Shown here in pieces: positions 20,133 to 32,200 of a DNA stretch of 64,000 nucleotides. The notes under the pieces are model-generated. The model was not told the origin of the DNA. It made no database searches and was given only the letters and a program-made list of their open reading frames with translations. Position numbers and translations under genes: made by a program. Position 1 is the stretch's first letter. Each line of letters starts with the position of its first letter. The DNA comes from Limonium bicolor (taxonomy: Eukaryota > Streptophyta > Magnoliopsida > Caryophyllales > Plumbaginaceae). The DNA is taken from assembly GCA_023374045.1 (NCBI GenBank), contig CM041779.1:273729258-273793257 (forward strand). The letters run 5' to 3'.

Positions 20133-23100
20133 TGGATGATCACCCTATGGATGACCCCATTGGACGGCTTCTCATGACTGGAGAACCTGAGCCACAGCAG
20201 AATAGACCAAGTAAGCGGGTCACAAGAGGAGGAAAGAAGAAGAAGGACCAGTTAGCAGTACAGGAGACTGAGGCTGGCCCTTCACAGCAGACCGAAGAGG
20301 AGTCAGTTGTCCCACCAGAGGCGAAGAAGCAAAAGAAGAGAGGTGCAACACGTGGGCTGAAGGCTAACAAGGGCCCTCCTACAAAACCGGTGGACTTCAA
20401 TCAGTTCAACCAACCCCATGGAAATTGGAAGAATGACTTCACCGCTTACGGTAGCCATTTGGTGAAGTCATATTGCAACATAAACCACAACTGGAAGCAA
20501 GTGCCTCAATCATTGAAGGATACTATGTTTCAGCGTCTTCAGGTAAATCTCTACATTATTACTATGATCTTTTGTGAAATAATAGAACATTTATGTTTAC
20601 TTTACTAACTGAATGATCATGTACGTAGTCTCGTTTCTCGTGGATCCCGCACTTAAAAAGGATGTGCTATCAGCGATGTCGAAACAGTTCCGGGACCACA
20701 AGAATAAGTTGGCTGACAAGTTCATCTACAAGATGCCTACTCCAGAAGATCCAGATGATCCAGATCATGGTGGAGACGGTGAGAGACCACCATGGGAGGT
20801 TTACGAGGGCATAACAGAAGAGCAATGGTACAATTTGTTGAGAGGCGTCACACACCGGAGTTCCAGGTGCACTTTATTGTCATACATACATAAATTAATC
20901 TTAATTTCTTATGTTTTTTGTGTTCAATTTCACTTAACATGATCCCATTAATTTATGCAGGCTCTCCGTGCGCAACAACAAGCAAATGCTAAGAAGAATC
21001 TGTACCCTCACCACTTAGGTGGAAAAAGTATTGCTCAAAGGGTACCAGAATGGGAGCAAAAGGGATATCTGCCCACGGATGGCTCATTGGATGCCAGTGG
21101 CAGAAGAATGAAAGTGTGGGAGTTAAGCCACATTCCGAAGAACTCTACTCCCGAAAATCCTCAATACGATGAAGCCACGAGAGCAGTTATTGCTCAAATG
21201 GTAAGTGATATCATTTCATTTTTAGTCAAACTGTTCATTTCATTTGTATATGAACTTATGTTAAACTAATAACTGTATTTGTGTGTTGTATTAGGGTGAA
21301 TTAAGCTCTCAGCTCACCCAGGGCACCTGGACCTCACAGAGGAATGATGATCCTCTTACACGCGCTCTTGGTAAGAAGGATCATCCAGGTCGTGCCATTG
21401 GGTTTGGTGGGCACGTTGGTATCCGCCAGGCATTTGGCGTACCCGGGTCCAGAAGTGCACAGGGAAAGTCGATTAGCTACGAGGAGCACCTGAGAGCGTT
21501 GGCTGAGATGGAGCAGAGGATTACTCAGAACGTCGACGAGAGGATCGCTCACGCTATGTCAAGGCTTCAGCCACAGCAGCATGACAGCCAAGAGGTTTCT
21601 CGACCACCAGTTGAGTCACCCATTCAGCAGCAGAGTGCACCGGTAGTGAGAAGTAGTGTCCACTCGGCTGATCCGTTTCCCTATGCATCTCTAAAGGTTA
21701 GACTAACATTTCAATTGAGTACATGACGATTAAGATTTTTCACTTGATCACTAATATCATCATAGAAGAATTCTCAATTTTTATCTAAACAAGTTCCACA
21801 TAACACTCAGGAACCCACTGAGTGCCATCTGTTTTTACAAATTGGAGGTAGAAGAGGTCATGGTTGCATGGGGAAAACTTTTCCCCTCTCTTCCAAGTGA
21901 TATTGTGCACGGTGAACCACTCCGACATTACCATGCACGAGTGCTTCTGGACGAATTTGTTGCAGAGCATGCTGACGTCGGTTTACCGGTGCCGGTCAAA
22001 CAAAGACCTACCTTGCGTTCCGCACAAACTGCGACAGTGCAGTGGCCTGTACGATTGGTCAGACTCCCTGGGCAGGTATTTACTCTTAACCCTTGCTATA
22101 AAACTATTGGTGTACCACCTTGCATCCATATACTTAATTATACTAATATCATAGGATATGAGCCGACCGAAGACTGATAAGGGCAAAGGAAAAAGAATTG
22201 CTGCGCCTGTGCAATCAAAGGCATCCACAAATTTCGTGCTTAGACCTGCTTTGGTGGAGAAAAGAATATTGGCCGGCCTGCCGACTAATATGCAGATTCT
22301 GCATTCATCCTTGTTGCTGCTACCACCTGATTGTGATTCCCTCACTGTGGAAGATCCCGAGCGGATATTTCACTTTATAGTTCAAGGAGAAGATATACAT
22401 CGATTTGGGATGTATATGTCCGACTTCGAGGAGTGCTTCAGGAGGGATTGGTTGAATGTGTCGATTATCAAGTCAGCCGCCATGTGAGTGACTTCTACCT
22501 TTTGTATTTTGAATTCATTGATTGATGATGAATTAGATGTTTGAATAAAAAGTTAATGATCGACTAATGATATTGCCTCATAGGTGGGTGCATGATAAGG
22601 CGATCAATGTCTATGAAGATCACAGATTCGGATTCCTGTGTCCTGCTATGTGCAGTGAAGTCCAGATGACAAGTGATATGGAAGGCCTTATGCAGTATAT
22701 GACGAATGCCCTCTTTGAATGTTCTAACAAGTCATTTATTATGCTGCCATATCATTCAGGGTATGATATTTGACTATTTCTCTTAGTATTATCTAAAACA
22801 TATAGTTTGTGTTAGTTGCTTAATGATTACAACACATTGTGTAATTTGTGGACAGTCGACATTGGTCATTGATTGTGCTGGTGATGTTGAAGCACCCACG
22901 AATCTTGCAATTTGACTCACTTGGTAAGGCTGCCAAGAGACCGAAGATCTCCACCGCAATACTGGGGTAATTAGTTTGTTATCGTAAACAACAATTATTA
23001 TTACTTAACATTAACTGTTTCATAACTTGCTACTGATGCTTAAAACTATATGTATTGCTGATGTATATAGTTCCATGAGAGCTGCATTATCTCTCCAGAA

Positions 23101-23505
23101 TAAAACAATGAAGCGTGACATCCCTTGGAACCTAGTCAAGGTACTCTATTAATTGATAAATTTGTGTTATAATGTTTAAACTTGTTTATAACTGTCAATA
23201 TGTGCGTTTGTATAGTGTCCGGTGCAGCCTGGGGGTTCAGAATGTGGATACTATGTCATGAGATTCATGAGTGACATAGTAGGAGCGCAAACCTTTTACC
23301 AGAGCACTCGTTAGACAAGGTAACATTCTTTGAAAGTTTCAGTTATGCTCTTTACATGTTGTTAGACTTGTACGTTTTAGATTAATGTTCATTTTTTTTC
23401 ATGGCTTACGATAAAGTGTTCAAAGGTGGTCAGTATGATGATGCTCAAATTGTTGAGATGCTTGAGGAATGGTCGGAGTTCGTCTGCACAAGTTTAATGA
23501 ATTGA
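20133..23505 (+). pseudogene. CACTA second gene: transposase-24 region joined to Ulp1-like (C48) protease
   Basis: Predicted exons: 20133-20542, 20629-20866, 20961-21200, 21295-21696, 21811-22075, 22155-22484, 22584-22760, 22856-22966, 23071-23140, 23216-23319 and 23417-23505. Exons 1-4 resemble the plant Ptta/En/Spm transposase family PF03004 (a lysine-rich N-terminus, NWKQVPQSLKDTMFQRLQ, ALGKKDHPGRAIGFGG, and a glutamine-rich coiled stretch). Exon 5 (EPTECHLFLQIGG, IVHGEPL) matches a domain often next to it. Exons 6-11 form a Ulp1-type cysteine protease: His in RHWSL, Asp in FDSLG, and Gln/Cys in QPGGSECGYY. Such proteases cleave SUMO-like modifiers; the role in the transposon is unknown. 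Several junctions keep codon phase exactly (exons 6/7, 7/8, 8/9, 9/10). Frame breaks near 20845, 21853 and 23295 make this copy a probable pseudogene. Confidence 0.78.
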
Positions 23506-23833
23506 TGATCATGAAGATGTTTTGTGAACTTTTTGGAGTATGTAATTGTAACTCTGTACACTTGTGGATGGTGTAATATTTGTAATGGTAGATTGAATTG
23601 TAATGTTGTTTTTTTATTTGTAATGAAAGTGTGTAAATAAGTGTAATTGCATTGGTTTTGTTAACTCTCAAATTGTGGTGCGTCGTTGGTATTAATTGGG
23701 AGCTTTTATAACTTTTAAAATGTGTGCTGGAGCTCCCTGTATGGATGAAGCTTTATTACAGGTCTCATTGAAACAAATGCGGTGAATATATATATATATA
23801 TAAGCTAGGATGGAAAAAAAAAAAAAAAATACC
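23506..23833 (+). other. CACTA 3' untranslated region
   Basis: AT-rich, no gene. A TA microsatellite at about 23788-23803 and a long A-run at 23814-23829 precede the palindrome. Confidence 0.6.
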
Positions 23834-24025
23834 CCTATCTCGGCGGTTCTTAGAGCACAACCGCCGAGATAGACCCATGGGATTGACCGATGCTGAGTTT
23901 GACCATGAGTCTATCTCGGCGGTTCTTAGAGAACAACCGCCGAGATAGACTCATGGTCAAACTCAGCATCGGTCAATCCCATGGGTCTATCTCGGCGGTT
24001 GTGCTCTAAGAACCGCCGAGATAGG
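23834..24025. repeat. Perfect 91-bp inverted repeat near the CACTA 3' end
   Basis: Arms 23834-23924 and 23935-24025 are exact reverse complements around a 10-nt spacer. Each arm also holds the smaller hairpin built from CTATCTCGGCGGTT and AACCGCCGAGATAG. Confidence 0.95.
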
Positions 24026-24088
24026 TACACCTATTTCGGCGGTGCTCATTTCGGCGGTTCACAACCACCGAAATAGGCCCATTGGAAC

Positions 24089-24117
24089 CGTCGAAATAGG
24101 CCTTTTTTCTACTAGTG
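24089..24117 (-). repeat. CACTA right terminal inverted repeat
   Basis: Reverse complement starts CACTAGTAGAAAAAAGG and continues CTATTTCGACG, matching the left end. Confidence 0.92.
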
Positions 24118-24120
24118 CTG
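24118..24120. repeat. CACTA target-site duplication CTG (right)
   Basis: Second copy of the 3-bp duplication; E2 LTR sequence resumes at 24121. Confidence 0.95.
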
Positions 24121-24655
24121 TCTGTGGCCCCGAACTTTTCAAAATTTCGTTTTCTGTTTGATTCGAATTTTAATAGATTAACTAGGGTCCGTGGGTATGG
24201 ACATTAGGTCCGTAGCCACGGACGGAAACAAAATTTGACCTAATTCTGCCTCTAAAACCCTAGTTTAGGTATTTTTAATATCCACTTTTATTTTCTGTCA
24301 AAAAATGCTAAAAAACAGAAAAAAACAGAAGCTCGCGCACTTAGGTTAAAACAACTTCGTAATGAGCCATAAATAAACTACGTAGAAGAAAAATGACTTC
24401 TAGGGGTAATGAAAGTAATTGAACCCTAAATAAGTCGTATACCAAGCCCCCGAACCCGAACTCTCCTTTCCTAATTTAATCTAGGTCAAAATTACGTGGT
24501 GACTCATAATTGGTTCCAGTGAGCTAACTTAGGATTCAATAATTAGTGTTATATGACATAGTTATTAATCTTAGGTTATAAGTGGACCTAAAACCCGATC
24601 AGATCCTAATCAACTTAATCAACATAGGATAGGGTTTAAAAAATCGAGGCTCACA
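24121..24655 (+). repeat. E2 5' LTR, right part
   Basis: Continues the LTR after the CACTA insertion, parallel to 10089-10625 of E1, and ends CTCACA. Confidence 0.88.
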
Positions 24656-24658
24656 GAA

Positions 24659-24676
24659 TGGCGACTCTGCTGGGGA
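24659..24676 (+). promoter_or_regulatory. E2 primer-binding site
   Basis: TGGCGACTCTGCTGGGGA, 3 bp after the LTR. It fits the 3' end of tRNA-Arg, as in Tat/Ogre elements. Confidence 0.8.
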
Positions 24677-27600
24677 TAAAATTCTTAATATTAACTTGTT
24701 TAATTTTAAGAAAGAGGGCTAAACTCGAAAATGTTTATATACGGCTTTTATTATGTTGATTGTTTACTTTTGTGCGTAATTTAAATTTTTGCACCTTTGT
24801 ATCATATGAGAGCGACGATCCACATAAACCGAATTCACCTCGGGACCTATTTGAGGGTCCCCTGTCAGGGACTCACACCTTATGTGATGTGAATAAGCGA
24901 GGGAAAAGAGGAGGATGTCGTCTAACCACATCCCTTAAATACCTGGGCTTTAGCCCCAAACGTTTTCCTGGCAGTGTCCTTACCTAACCTTGTTTGGGCA
25001 TTCAAAGACCCGACCATAGACGCACACCTTCAGGTGATGTGAAAAAAAGTGGGGAAGCCCAAAGAGAATAGCGTGCAAGCCCTATTCCTTTGTGGTGACT
25101 TGGGCCCATGCCCCAAGCACCTCTCCGAATCGATCCATACCCAGTTTGATTTAAGCGTCTAGTGAGGACATGTTGAATTTCTGTGGGCCTTGTTTGCTTG
25201 TATGATCAGCCCGCTACCCAGCCTAGAGATTGGTAGGAACTTCTTCTACATCTCTTAGCCCAACCCGAATTGGCAGTCTATTTGTTTGGGCCCAGAGGCC
25301 CTTTTTGGTTTAATATGTGAGTCATTTGGGATTTGGCCCAAAAGTTTAGACTTAAGTGATTTCTCTCTTTCAGCCTAATTTGAATTATCAATTTAGTTCT
25401 AGGCCCACGAAAAATAAATCCACCTAAAGCAATTCATGAAAATCCATCAGGCCTTTCCATTTCAAGGCTCATTCTAGTCTAAGAAGACTTTCCACTCGGG
25501 CTTTGGCCTAAAATCCTAGTTATAAGTATCGTCTTTTAGGCTCAATCAGAATAACTCGGCCCAAACTCCAATTCACATCTAGAGCATGATTTAGAAATCA
25601 TTTCGGCCCATGCGCCCTATTTCTAGCCCAAACACATTCTGGCCCAGGTGCCAAATCTCAGATTATTCCAAGTGCTGCTTCTTTAAAATTCAGCCTAAGG
25701 CAGTTCACAGTTCATGAATCATTCCGGCCCAAGTAATACTATAACTCATTCCGTCTGGGCCCAACACCAATTCATAATTTCTGCCATGAAACTTCGTTTC
25801 AATCCAGAATTTCGGCCCATAGTGTAAAACATATGTATGTTTCAAGATAGTTTATATAACTCGTTCATCCGGTTTTTGACCTTAAGCCCCAACAAGAACA
25901 TCAAACGAATCTTAGGCTTCAAGGTTTCTCTCTCAGCCTAGAGGCCCATTCACGATCCATGCGGCTTCCTTAGGCCCATTTGCTCCACTTCCAGATTAAG
26001 GGTATTCAGGCCCACACATCCGTTCTAACCGAGGGATTACTTTAGCCCATGGACTTCACTCTCAGTTTGGAAGAGATTCAGGCCCTAGTTCCTCCTACAT
26101 AACCCATAGGCATTCCTAGTTCAGACATTTTACGGAGCCTACTCGAAGTTCAGAAGGAAGACAATCACGATCATCTCAAGGGCGTCCCAACGGTCGAGAG
26201 CTCGAGTCTTCAGTACGTTGGCATCAGACGGTTCAACATTAGAATTTTTCTCAATTTTAGTAGTTTTCTTTTCTCAATCGTTCTTCCAACTCTTATGGTA
26301 GCTAGCTTCCTTTATCATTTTAGGTAGTTTTATTAAGATTACAATTTTTGATGTTATTTTTCCATTTGTGAATTATAGCATAGTTCCATTTGTGAATTTT
26401 TTGTGCATTCATTTAACAAAACAAAAAATTGTTTTTCAAGAAAAAGGATCATGAAATAATTATTTTCTGACAACAGAATAGAATGACTTGTCTTTTGTTT
26501 CTAAAAAAGGTGAACATGTCCGTCCACACACCACAGTGTTTCTCAAAACATCCACAAAGCATTCCAAAATCCACATCTGTTTAAGTGTTGTCATAAACCC
26601 CAAATCAATACTGGGGGCAATCTGAGCTCAGGATCGTCGTCTTTAATTTTTCGTTTAAGCGTGTGAACTAGTCTCTGAGTGAAATTCACGAGAGGGTCTT
26701 GAGCGGAAAAACCATGAGTGAACGAGCGTGTCATTTTTACACGACTCCGGTGAGACCACATTCAAAGGTAAGGTAAACGGCATAACTCCGACCGAAGGAG
26801 ATAATTTATAAATTTACTCTTAGACCTGTGAAAAGTAACAAAGAACGGATACACAACTATCAGGAATGACGAAGCACCTAGGTACAGCACCACATAGCCA
26901 AAAGCTTTAAACCCTGTCATTAAACCCTAGGCACCCCCGCTGAGCCTTTCATATATCCGTTTTCGATATTATGAACTCCACAAAATCACCCAGCCAATGA
27001 TGAATTACTGACCCAGTGACCAAAGGAAGCGAGGAGCCCGACTCTCAGATAACAATCTAATCAGTCCAAAGAAGCGATGCCGCTATCATCATGACGAAGC
27101 GATCCGTAAATGGTCCCAAAGTGGCACAGGATCCAGAGAGCTCACATCAAAACAGCTCTCAAAACTCAAAACCGGGAAACACAAGAACCCCGAAGGCAAA
27201 GTCGAGAAAGGATAAAACAGAAAGGCAAACCCAAAATGCCTCGAAGAAATCCAAATGACAAAAAGAGAAATGGTGTAAAGGACAACTTCAAAAGTCCAGG
27301 TCCAGAAGCTTGAAAACAACGTCAACATGAAGCAGCTAGACGACTTCAAGACAAGGAAGATGAATATGAGAGAAGACACAAGTTGCAGCTTCGGTCACCC
27401 ATTTAAGCTCCACATACCTCAAATATCCCTCCATGATCCCGTCGTCTTTCATCACAACCTATGGCCACGTTATAAGCTTTAAAGACTTCCGACTTGATAG
27501 TTGTGTATCTAATCACGTGAAAGTAACAGATCGAATGCGTAAATCCACCAAATGTCAAATTCAATGGTCTAGAAGTTGTGACCGTGAGCTGGAAACGAGT

Positions 27601-27709
27601 ACAAACATCAAATACGCTGAGTGTAGGTTAGAAAGCACCACATCAAACATAAGCCTTGACCCTGTAAGGACGAGACTCATTCGCATGTTTAATCAAAGAA
27701 AATACTGGG
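24677..27709 (+). other. E2 internal region, noncoding
   Basis: Leader homologous to E1 up to about 25660, with many GGCCCA words. Then comes a stretch not matching E1 (about 25660-26440) where gag should be, then E1-like sequence again. A polypurine-like CAATACTGGGGGCAATC occurs at 26606. No gag or pol motif in any frame. Confidence 0.6.
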
Positions 27710-27803
27710 GGCAATCGATCGGAACGATCGATTGCCATGAACTTTAGCTCAGATTGTCCTAAGAAAAAAATACTGGGGGCAATTGTTGGTTCCAACAATT
27801 GCC
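27710..27803 (+). other. Twin perfect hairpins with GGCAAT stems, E2
   Basis: Hairpin 1 (27710-27736): arms GGCAATCGATCG and CGATCGATTGCC, loop GAA. Hairpin 2 (27778-27803): arms GGCAATTGTTGG and CCAACAATTGCC, loop TT. Each follows an AATACTGGGGG word. Confidence 0.7.
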
Positions 27804-28400
27804 ATGTCAACACCAATTGAAACCCAAAGCTTGAGCACCACCATCCCACCACAGACACACATAAGCCCTTACCACCACACACACTCTCAAGCCCATCATT
27901 GGCCTTACCTCCACAAAAACATCAAGCCCGTCATAACCCTGACCACCATCCAAAATCACAACCCAATCCCATGTCTATCACAAATCCTGAACACCGGCAA
28001 AAACCTTTAGCACCACAACAAACACCACACACTTCCACCAGCGGCATGTTCATTTTCTAAGAAACAAATTGCAGATATGAAATTTTTAGTCAGAATATAA
28101 TCATTTCACTTTCCTTTTTCAGCAAAGTTTTTCTCAAGCATTGCCATGTTTGGCACATTTTTCAACAGTTCCTTGTTTTGGACAAGCTTCCAACAAACAC
28201 TTTAGTTGCATTTTACAACTTTTGCATAACACCTCAACATTGCCAAGTTTAGCACCTTTTCCAACAGTTTCCTGTTTTGAACGAGTATCTTTCATATATT
28301 TTGATTGCATACATCTTATTATCATTGCCAAGTTTGGAACTCTAGTAATCAGTTTTCATCATTTGCATAAGACCATCATCTCTGCAATCTTGTACCTTCC
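27804..28400 (+). other. E2 noncoding region before the repeat arrays
   Basis: CA-rich text with CACCAC and CCCATC words, diverged from the E1 38-bp array, then copies of the CATTGCCA(A/T)GTTT(A/G)GCAC word as in E1. No gene. Confidence 0.5.
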
Positions 28401-28406
28401 AGCACC

Positions 28407-28585
28407 TGAGTAAAAGAACTCACAAGAGTAGAAGAACTCACCCGAGTAAAAGAACTCACCCCAGTAGAAGAACTCACCAGAGTAGAAGAACTCACCCGAG
28501 TAGAAGAACTCACTAGAGTAGAAGAACTCACCCGAGTAGAAGAACTCACCCGAGTAGAAGAACTCACCCGAGTAGAAGAACTCGA
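28407..28585 (+). repeat. 18-bp tandem repeat, about ten copies (E2)
   Basis: Unit AGTAGAAGAACTCACCCG with small variants. Repetitive ORFs on the minus strand come from this array and are not genes. Confidence 0.9.
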
Positions 28586-28609
28586 CCCCACACCAATTTT
28601 TAATCACTT

Positions 28610-29062
28610 TTAGGTAGTCAACGCCTTAGAATAGCTTGACATCATATCATCATTATAGGTAGTCAACGCCTTAGAATAGCTTGACATCATATCATCATTA
28701 TAGGTAGTCAACGCCTTAGAATAGCTTGACACAATATCATCCTTATAGGTAGTCAACGCCTTAGAATAGCTTGACATCATATCATCATTATAGGTAGTCA
28801 ACGCCTTAGAATAACTTGACATCATTTCATTCATTATAGGTAGTCAACACCTTAGAATAGCTCGACATCATCTCATTCCTTATAGGTGGTCAACGCCTTA
28901 GAATAGCTTGACATCATATCATCCTTATAGGTAGTCGATGCCTTAGAGTAGCCCAACATTACTTCATTTTTACCTTTAGGTGGTCGATGCCTTAGAATCA
29001 CTTGACATCCTTTCACTTTACTCACAGGTAGTCAGCGCCTTAGAACAGCTCGACACAATTTG
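28610..29062 (+). repeat. 45-bp tandem repeat array, about ten copies (E2)
   Basis: The unit contains AGGTAGTCAACGCCTTAGAA then TAGCTTGACATCATATCATC. It is related to the E1 45-bp unit by the shared pattern AGGT...ACRCCTTAKAATRGCTYG. Outer copies are more diverged. Confidence 0.9.
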
Positions 29063-29124
29063 TCGATTTCCAACTGGATGCGGGGTCTTTTAAGATCCAA
29101 AATTTTGGGATATCACTCAAGCAT

Positions 29125-29174
29125 CAACTAGCCTTTTCATTTCCATTACAAAGCCTAGTTGACGGGGGGCAATC
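29125..29174 (+). promoter_or_regulatory. E2 polypurine tract with upstream hairpin
   Basis: Arms CAACTAG (29125-29131) and CTAGTTG (29155-29161) precede ACGGGGGGCAATC, which ends at the 3' LTR start. Confidence 0.8.
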
Positions 29175-29240
29175 TGTTATACCCAAAATTTTAACCCCTC
29201 GGAAGAGAGTCTGTAGTAATAGGCTAGTTTGGTCAAGTAG
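29175..29240 (+). repeat. E2 3' LTR, first 66 bp
   Basis: Matches 12500-12565, then breaks exactly at the start TGAAATACCCC of LTR-Y. The rest lies beyond the window. Confidence 0.9.
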
Positions 29241-32200
29241 TGAAATACCCCTAAATTAATTTAAATTAATTTAGGGGATTTCTTTTATTAAAAATTAAAT
29301 TAGGATATGGAATAATGAATATTAAATTATTATATGGAGTTGTGAAATTTATTTAGGGGTTTTCTCCTATTTAACCCTAATTATTATACATTATTATATA
29401 GTATTATGAATTTAATAATAAGATTTATAAGTCAATAAATCTTGAGAAAATTATTAAACACTCCAAAAATATTATAAAGATTTTAGGAAGTGTTGGAACA
29501 TTGTTTTGAAACATAAAAGTCAATATAAAATTCTAGAAACCTTAAAGCTTATTAAGCCTTGCTAGAGTTGACTTTTTGAGAATGGTCAAACCAGGCCATG
29601 AAACCTATACCAATAAATAGGTTATGAAAAACCATGAAGATCGATAAAAAGAACGTCAAAAACGGATCATCCTAGCCAAAGTTATGCTAGATTGAAGTTT
29701 TGAATCAAAATTTTTAAGAGATGCCACGTGTCACTCTGTAATGGGTCGCCCACACTTAGCCGATTTCTTCCCTGATTTTCGGAACCGATTTCCCTTACTT
29801 TGCCCTAACTTTAGACGGCTATAACTTTTACATCTCTCAATATTTTTCCATGCCGTCTTCACCATTCTCTTTTCCTACAATTCCTCTTTCCAACCATTAC
29901 TCATACAATCCCTAAATCATTCTGAGTCAACCGGAAAATCGAGCCAAAGTAGCCACCTTGTGAAACTGTTTCCAGAATTCTAGAATTCCCTTCGTTTTCA
30001 GGTAACTTGCGTCAATCATAACTTCTTCGTTAATCAACCAAAATTCGATTTCTTTAGCTCGTTGTAAAGATCTCTAATCCCTCTACAATTTTCGTGTTTA
30101 TGCCCAAGTTCAATTCGTAACCAGTTGGGAGATATAGAGGCCTAAAGTTTCGGTCTCGCCAGCACATAAAATAATCCCGAAACAGAGAGGTAAACTCGTG
30201 TTTTGTGACTTCGATTTATTTCTGTGTGATGCGAGTTAGGATTAGTGCTTGCTATCATTGTGTAGATCTATGTTTCTTCTTTCTAATGAGCCCAAGAACA
30301 TGGCCTAACTCGATCTAGAACGCATTCTATAGACCTCCAAAGTTCGCTACTCGAACAGTTTGAAGTCGGAACCTTTCCAGAAAAAAACGATTTCGAATCG
30401 CTTCAGTCGTGCAATTCCGGTGAGTTTTCTTCAAATCCTTCCGATGATGCTAATCGTCCTTGCGTTTTCGACCTAACCCACTAATCAATTTATCCTATTA
30501 TGCATTATACTGAGAGTAATTTGCAAATCAAAATTCGAAAACCCATGAACCCTAGTTTGTTCGAACCCAGAATCGGTTTCTCGAATTCGTGCATCATAGG
30601 TCGTATAATTGGTACCATTAGAACCGGAATTGAATTTCGAATCCAATGAAACAAAAATCAATCGATTTGGTTCTGTGAGTTGAGAGAAATCGTCGATTTA
30701 GTACTCGACATTCATTAGCCTTTCGCTGAAGAACTCGACGGATCTGGACCGTCCGATCGTGGTTAGGAGATACGGACGGCCAGGATTATAACGTAGGTAT
30801 ATTAAGTAATATAATTCCAGAAATAAACCCTAACTTGTTGGATCTTGTTAATGGCCTTCCCGAATGTATTTTGACACGAAATTTTAACCATAGATTCCTT
30901 GAAAAATCTAGTTTATTTTGATGTATATTAATATGGGTTTTGAGTTTTTAAGCGTAAGTTGTAATTTTTATAAGTTATGTGTATTATGGAATTATTTGGA
31001 TAATTTAAAAAGATATTTTGATGAAATAAAAATTTGAAAATATGTATAAAATGTTATAGTTACTATATATTCAATTTGGGAATTTTTGGGCAATGGTAAA
31101 AGGTTTTAAAAATTGTGTTTATGAGTTTTTTGTAAGAATAACCTATAATATAAGGTTTTTAATGTAACCAAAAATTAAAGTATGGTTTGTTAATTAACTT
31201 CTAAGCTGGGGAAAATAAAGGAAACTAAATTAACATTTTATAACAGTAAGTTTATAAATGTTTTGGTATTGGCTTTTAAGAGAAGTGAAATTATTTACAT
31301 ATATGTATATATACTTACTTAGTAGAAACTTATATAAATTAAGGAATTTAGTTATCCTACATCTTATTTACTATATTATATGGGAGTTAATATTTTTAAT
31401 TAAACTAAGGAATAAATATATATATTTTTACGCGTTTATAAAAAGGGAATTAAGTAGTAACTTAGAGTGAAACAAAGAACTAATTAAATTAACACTTATA
31501 ATAACTAAATGTGATAAGAGCTAGTACCCTATGATATGGTAAAAGAAATACTTTACGAAATATACTTGGAATACAGTTTAAGGTTGTTTTAATAAGATAG
31601 TTTAAATATGATAAATTACATAGGGAATATCTTAGTTAATTTCTAATACGGGTATACTTATATATATAGAATAAATAAGGGAAACACTTTATTTAATAAG
31701 CCATAGGTCGGTTGTAGTTATGCCTAAAAGTTATTAAACATAATTAAATACAATAAACTACATAAATAATGTTTTGAACAAATCCTAGTATATATAAATA
31801 TATACACATTTAACATAAATAAAATTAGATACCTTATAGGAAATATAATACGAAGGAATTAATAAGTTAAACTAAACCTCTACATAATGTTAATAGATAA
31901 ATATTATATGAGGTGGTATTAAATTATAGTAATGTATTAGGCTTAAAGAGTTACCTTTAAATTTCTAAGATTCATATAAACAGTGTTAAAATACATGTAT
32001 ATATTTAATCAATGACCACAATGTAAATCTATAATTGGGTTAAAAAAGTTAAAATTTAGGAGTATTTGTAATTAGATTACATAAAGTGTTACACAAATAG
32101 ATCTTATTATATAATTAATAATAAAATGAATGAAATACTTTTACATTTAAATGTTCTTATATAAACAATAATAAAATAAATGAGTTACTTTTACATCCAA

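Larger units (their letters stand above)
13732..24117 (+). mobile_element. CACTA (En/Spm-type) DNA transposon, 10.4 kb
   Basis: CACTAGTA...TACTAGTG termini, a 3-bp duplication CTG, subterminal inverted repeats with the core CTATTTCGGCGGTT, a GC-rich untranslated first exon, a TNP2-type transposase gene and a second spliced gene. Layout and size fit autonomous CACTA elements. Both genes are frameshifted in this copy, so it is probably immobile on its own, although its ends could still be used in trans. Confidence 0.97.
12500..29240 (+). mobile_element. E2: Tat/Ogre-like LTR retrotransposon lacking gag, interrupted
   Basis: 5' LTR 12500-24655 (split by CACTA), primer site, 4.5-kb internal region, tract, then the first 66 bp of the 3' LTR before LTR-Y interrupts it. 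It is homologous to E1 through the leader (3100-4080) and again from about 5485 of E1, but the gag block is absent and replaced by noncoding sequence. No pol either, so it is fully dependent on others. The 5 bp before it are AGCAT; the matching copy lies outside the window. Confidence 0.85.

Noticed and set aside
13733..24119. CACTA boundaries shifted by one base because of the CTG/CAC junction
   Set aside because: The empty site in the E1 LTR (single CTG at about 10083-10085) fixes the ends at 13732 and 24117.
28359..28834. Minus-strand repetitive ORFs (EFFYSG, SSSTRV and YSKALTTYNDD repeats)
   Set aside because: Artefacts of the 18-bp and 45-bp arrays; no start context and no homologue in E1.
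28407..29062. CRISPR-like regular arrays
   Set aside because: Units are directly adjacent with no unique spacers, and the context is a plant retrotransposon.
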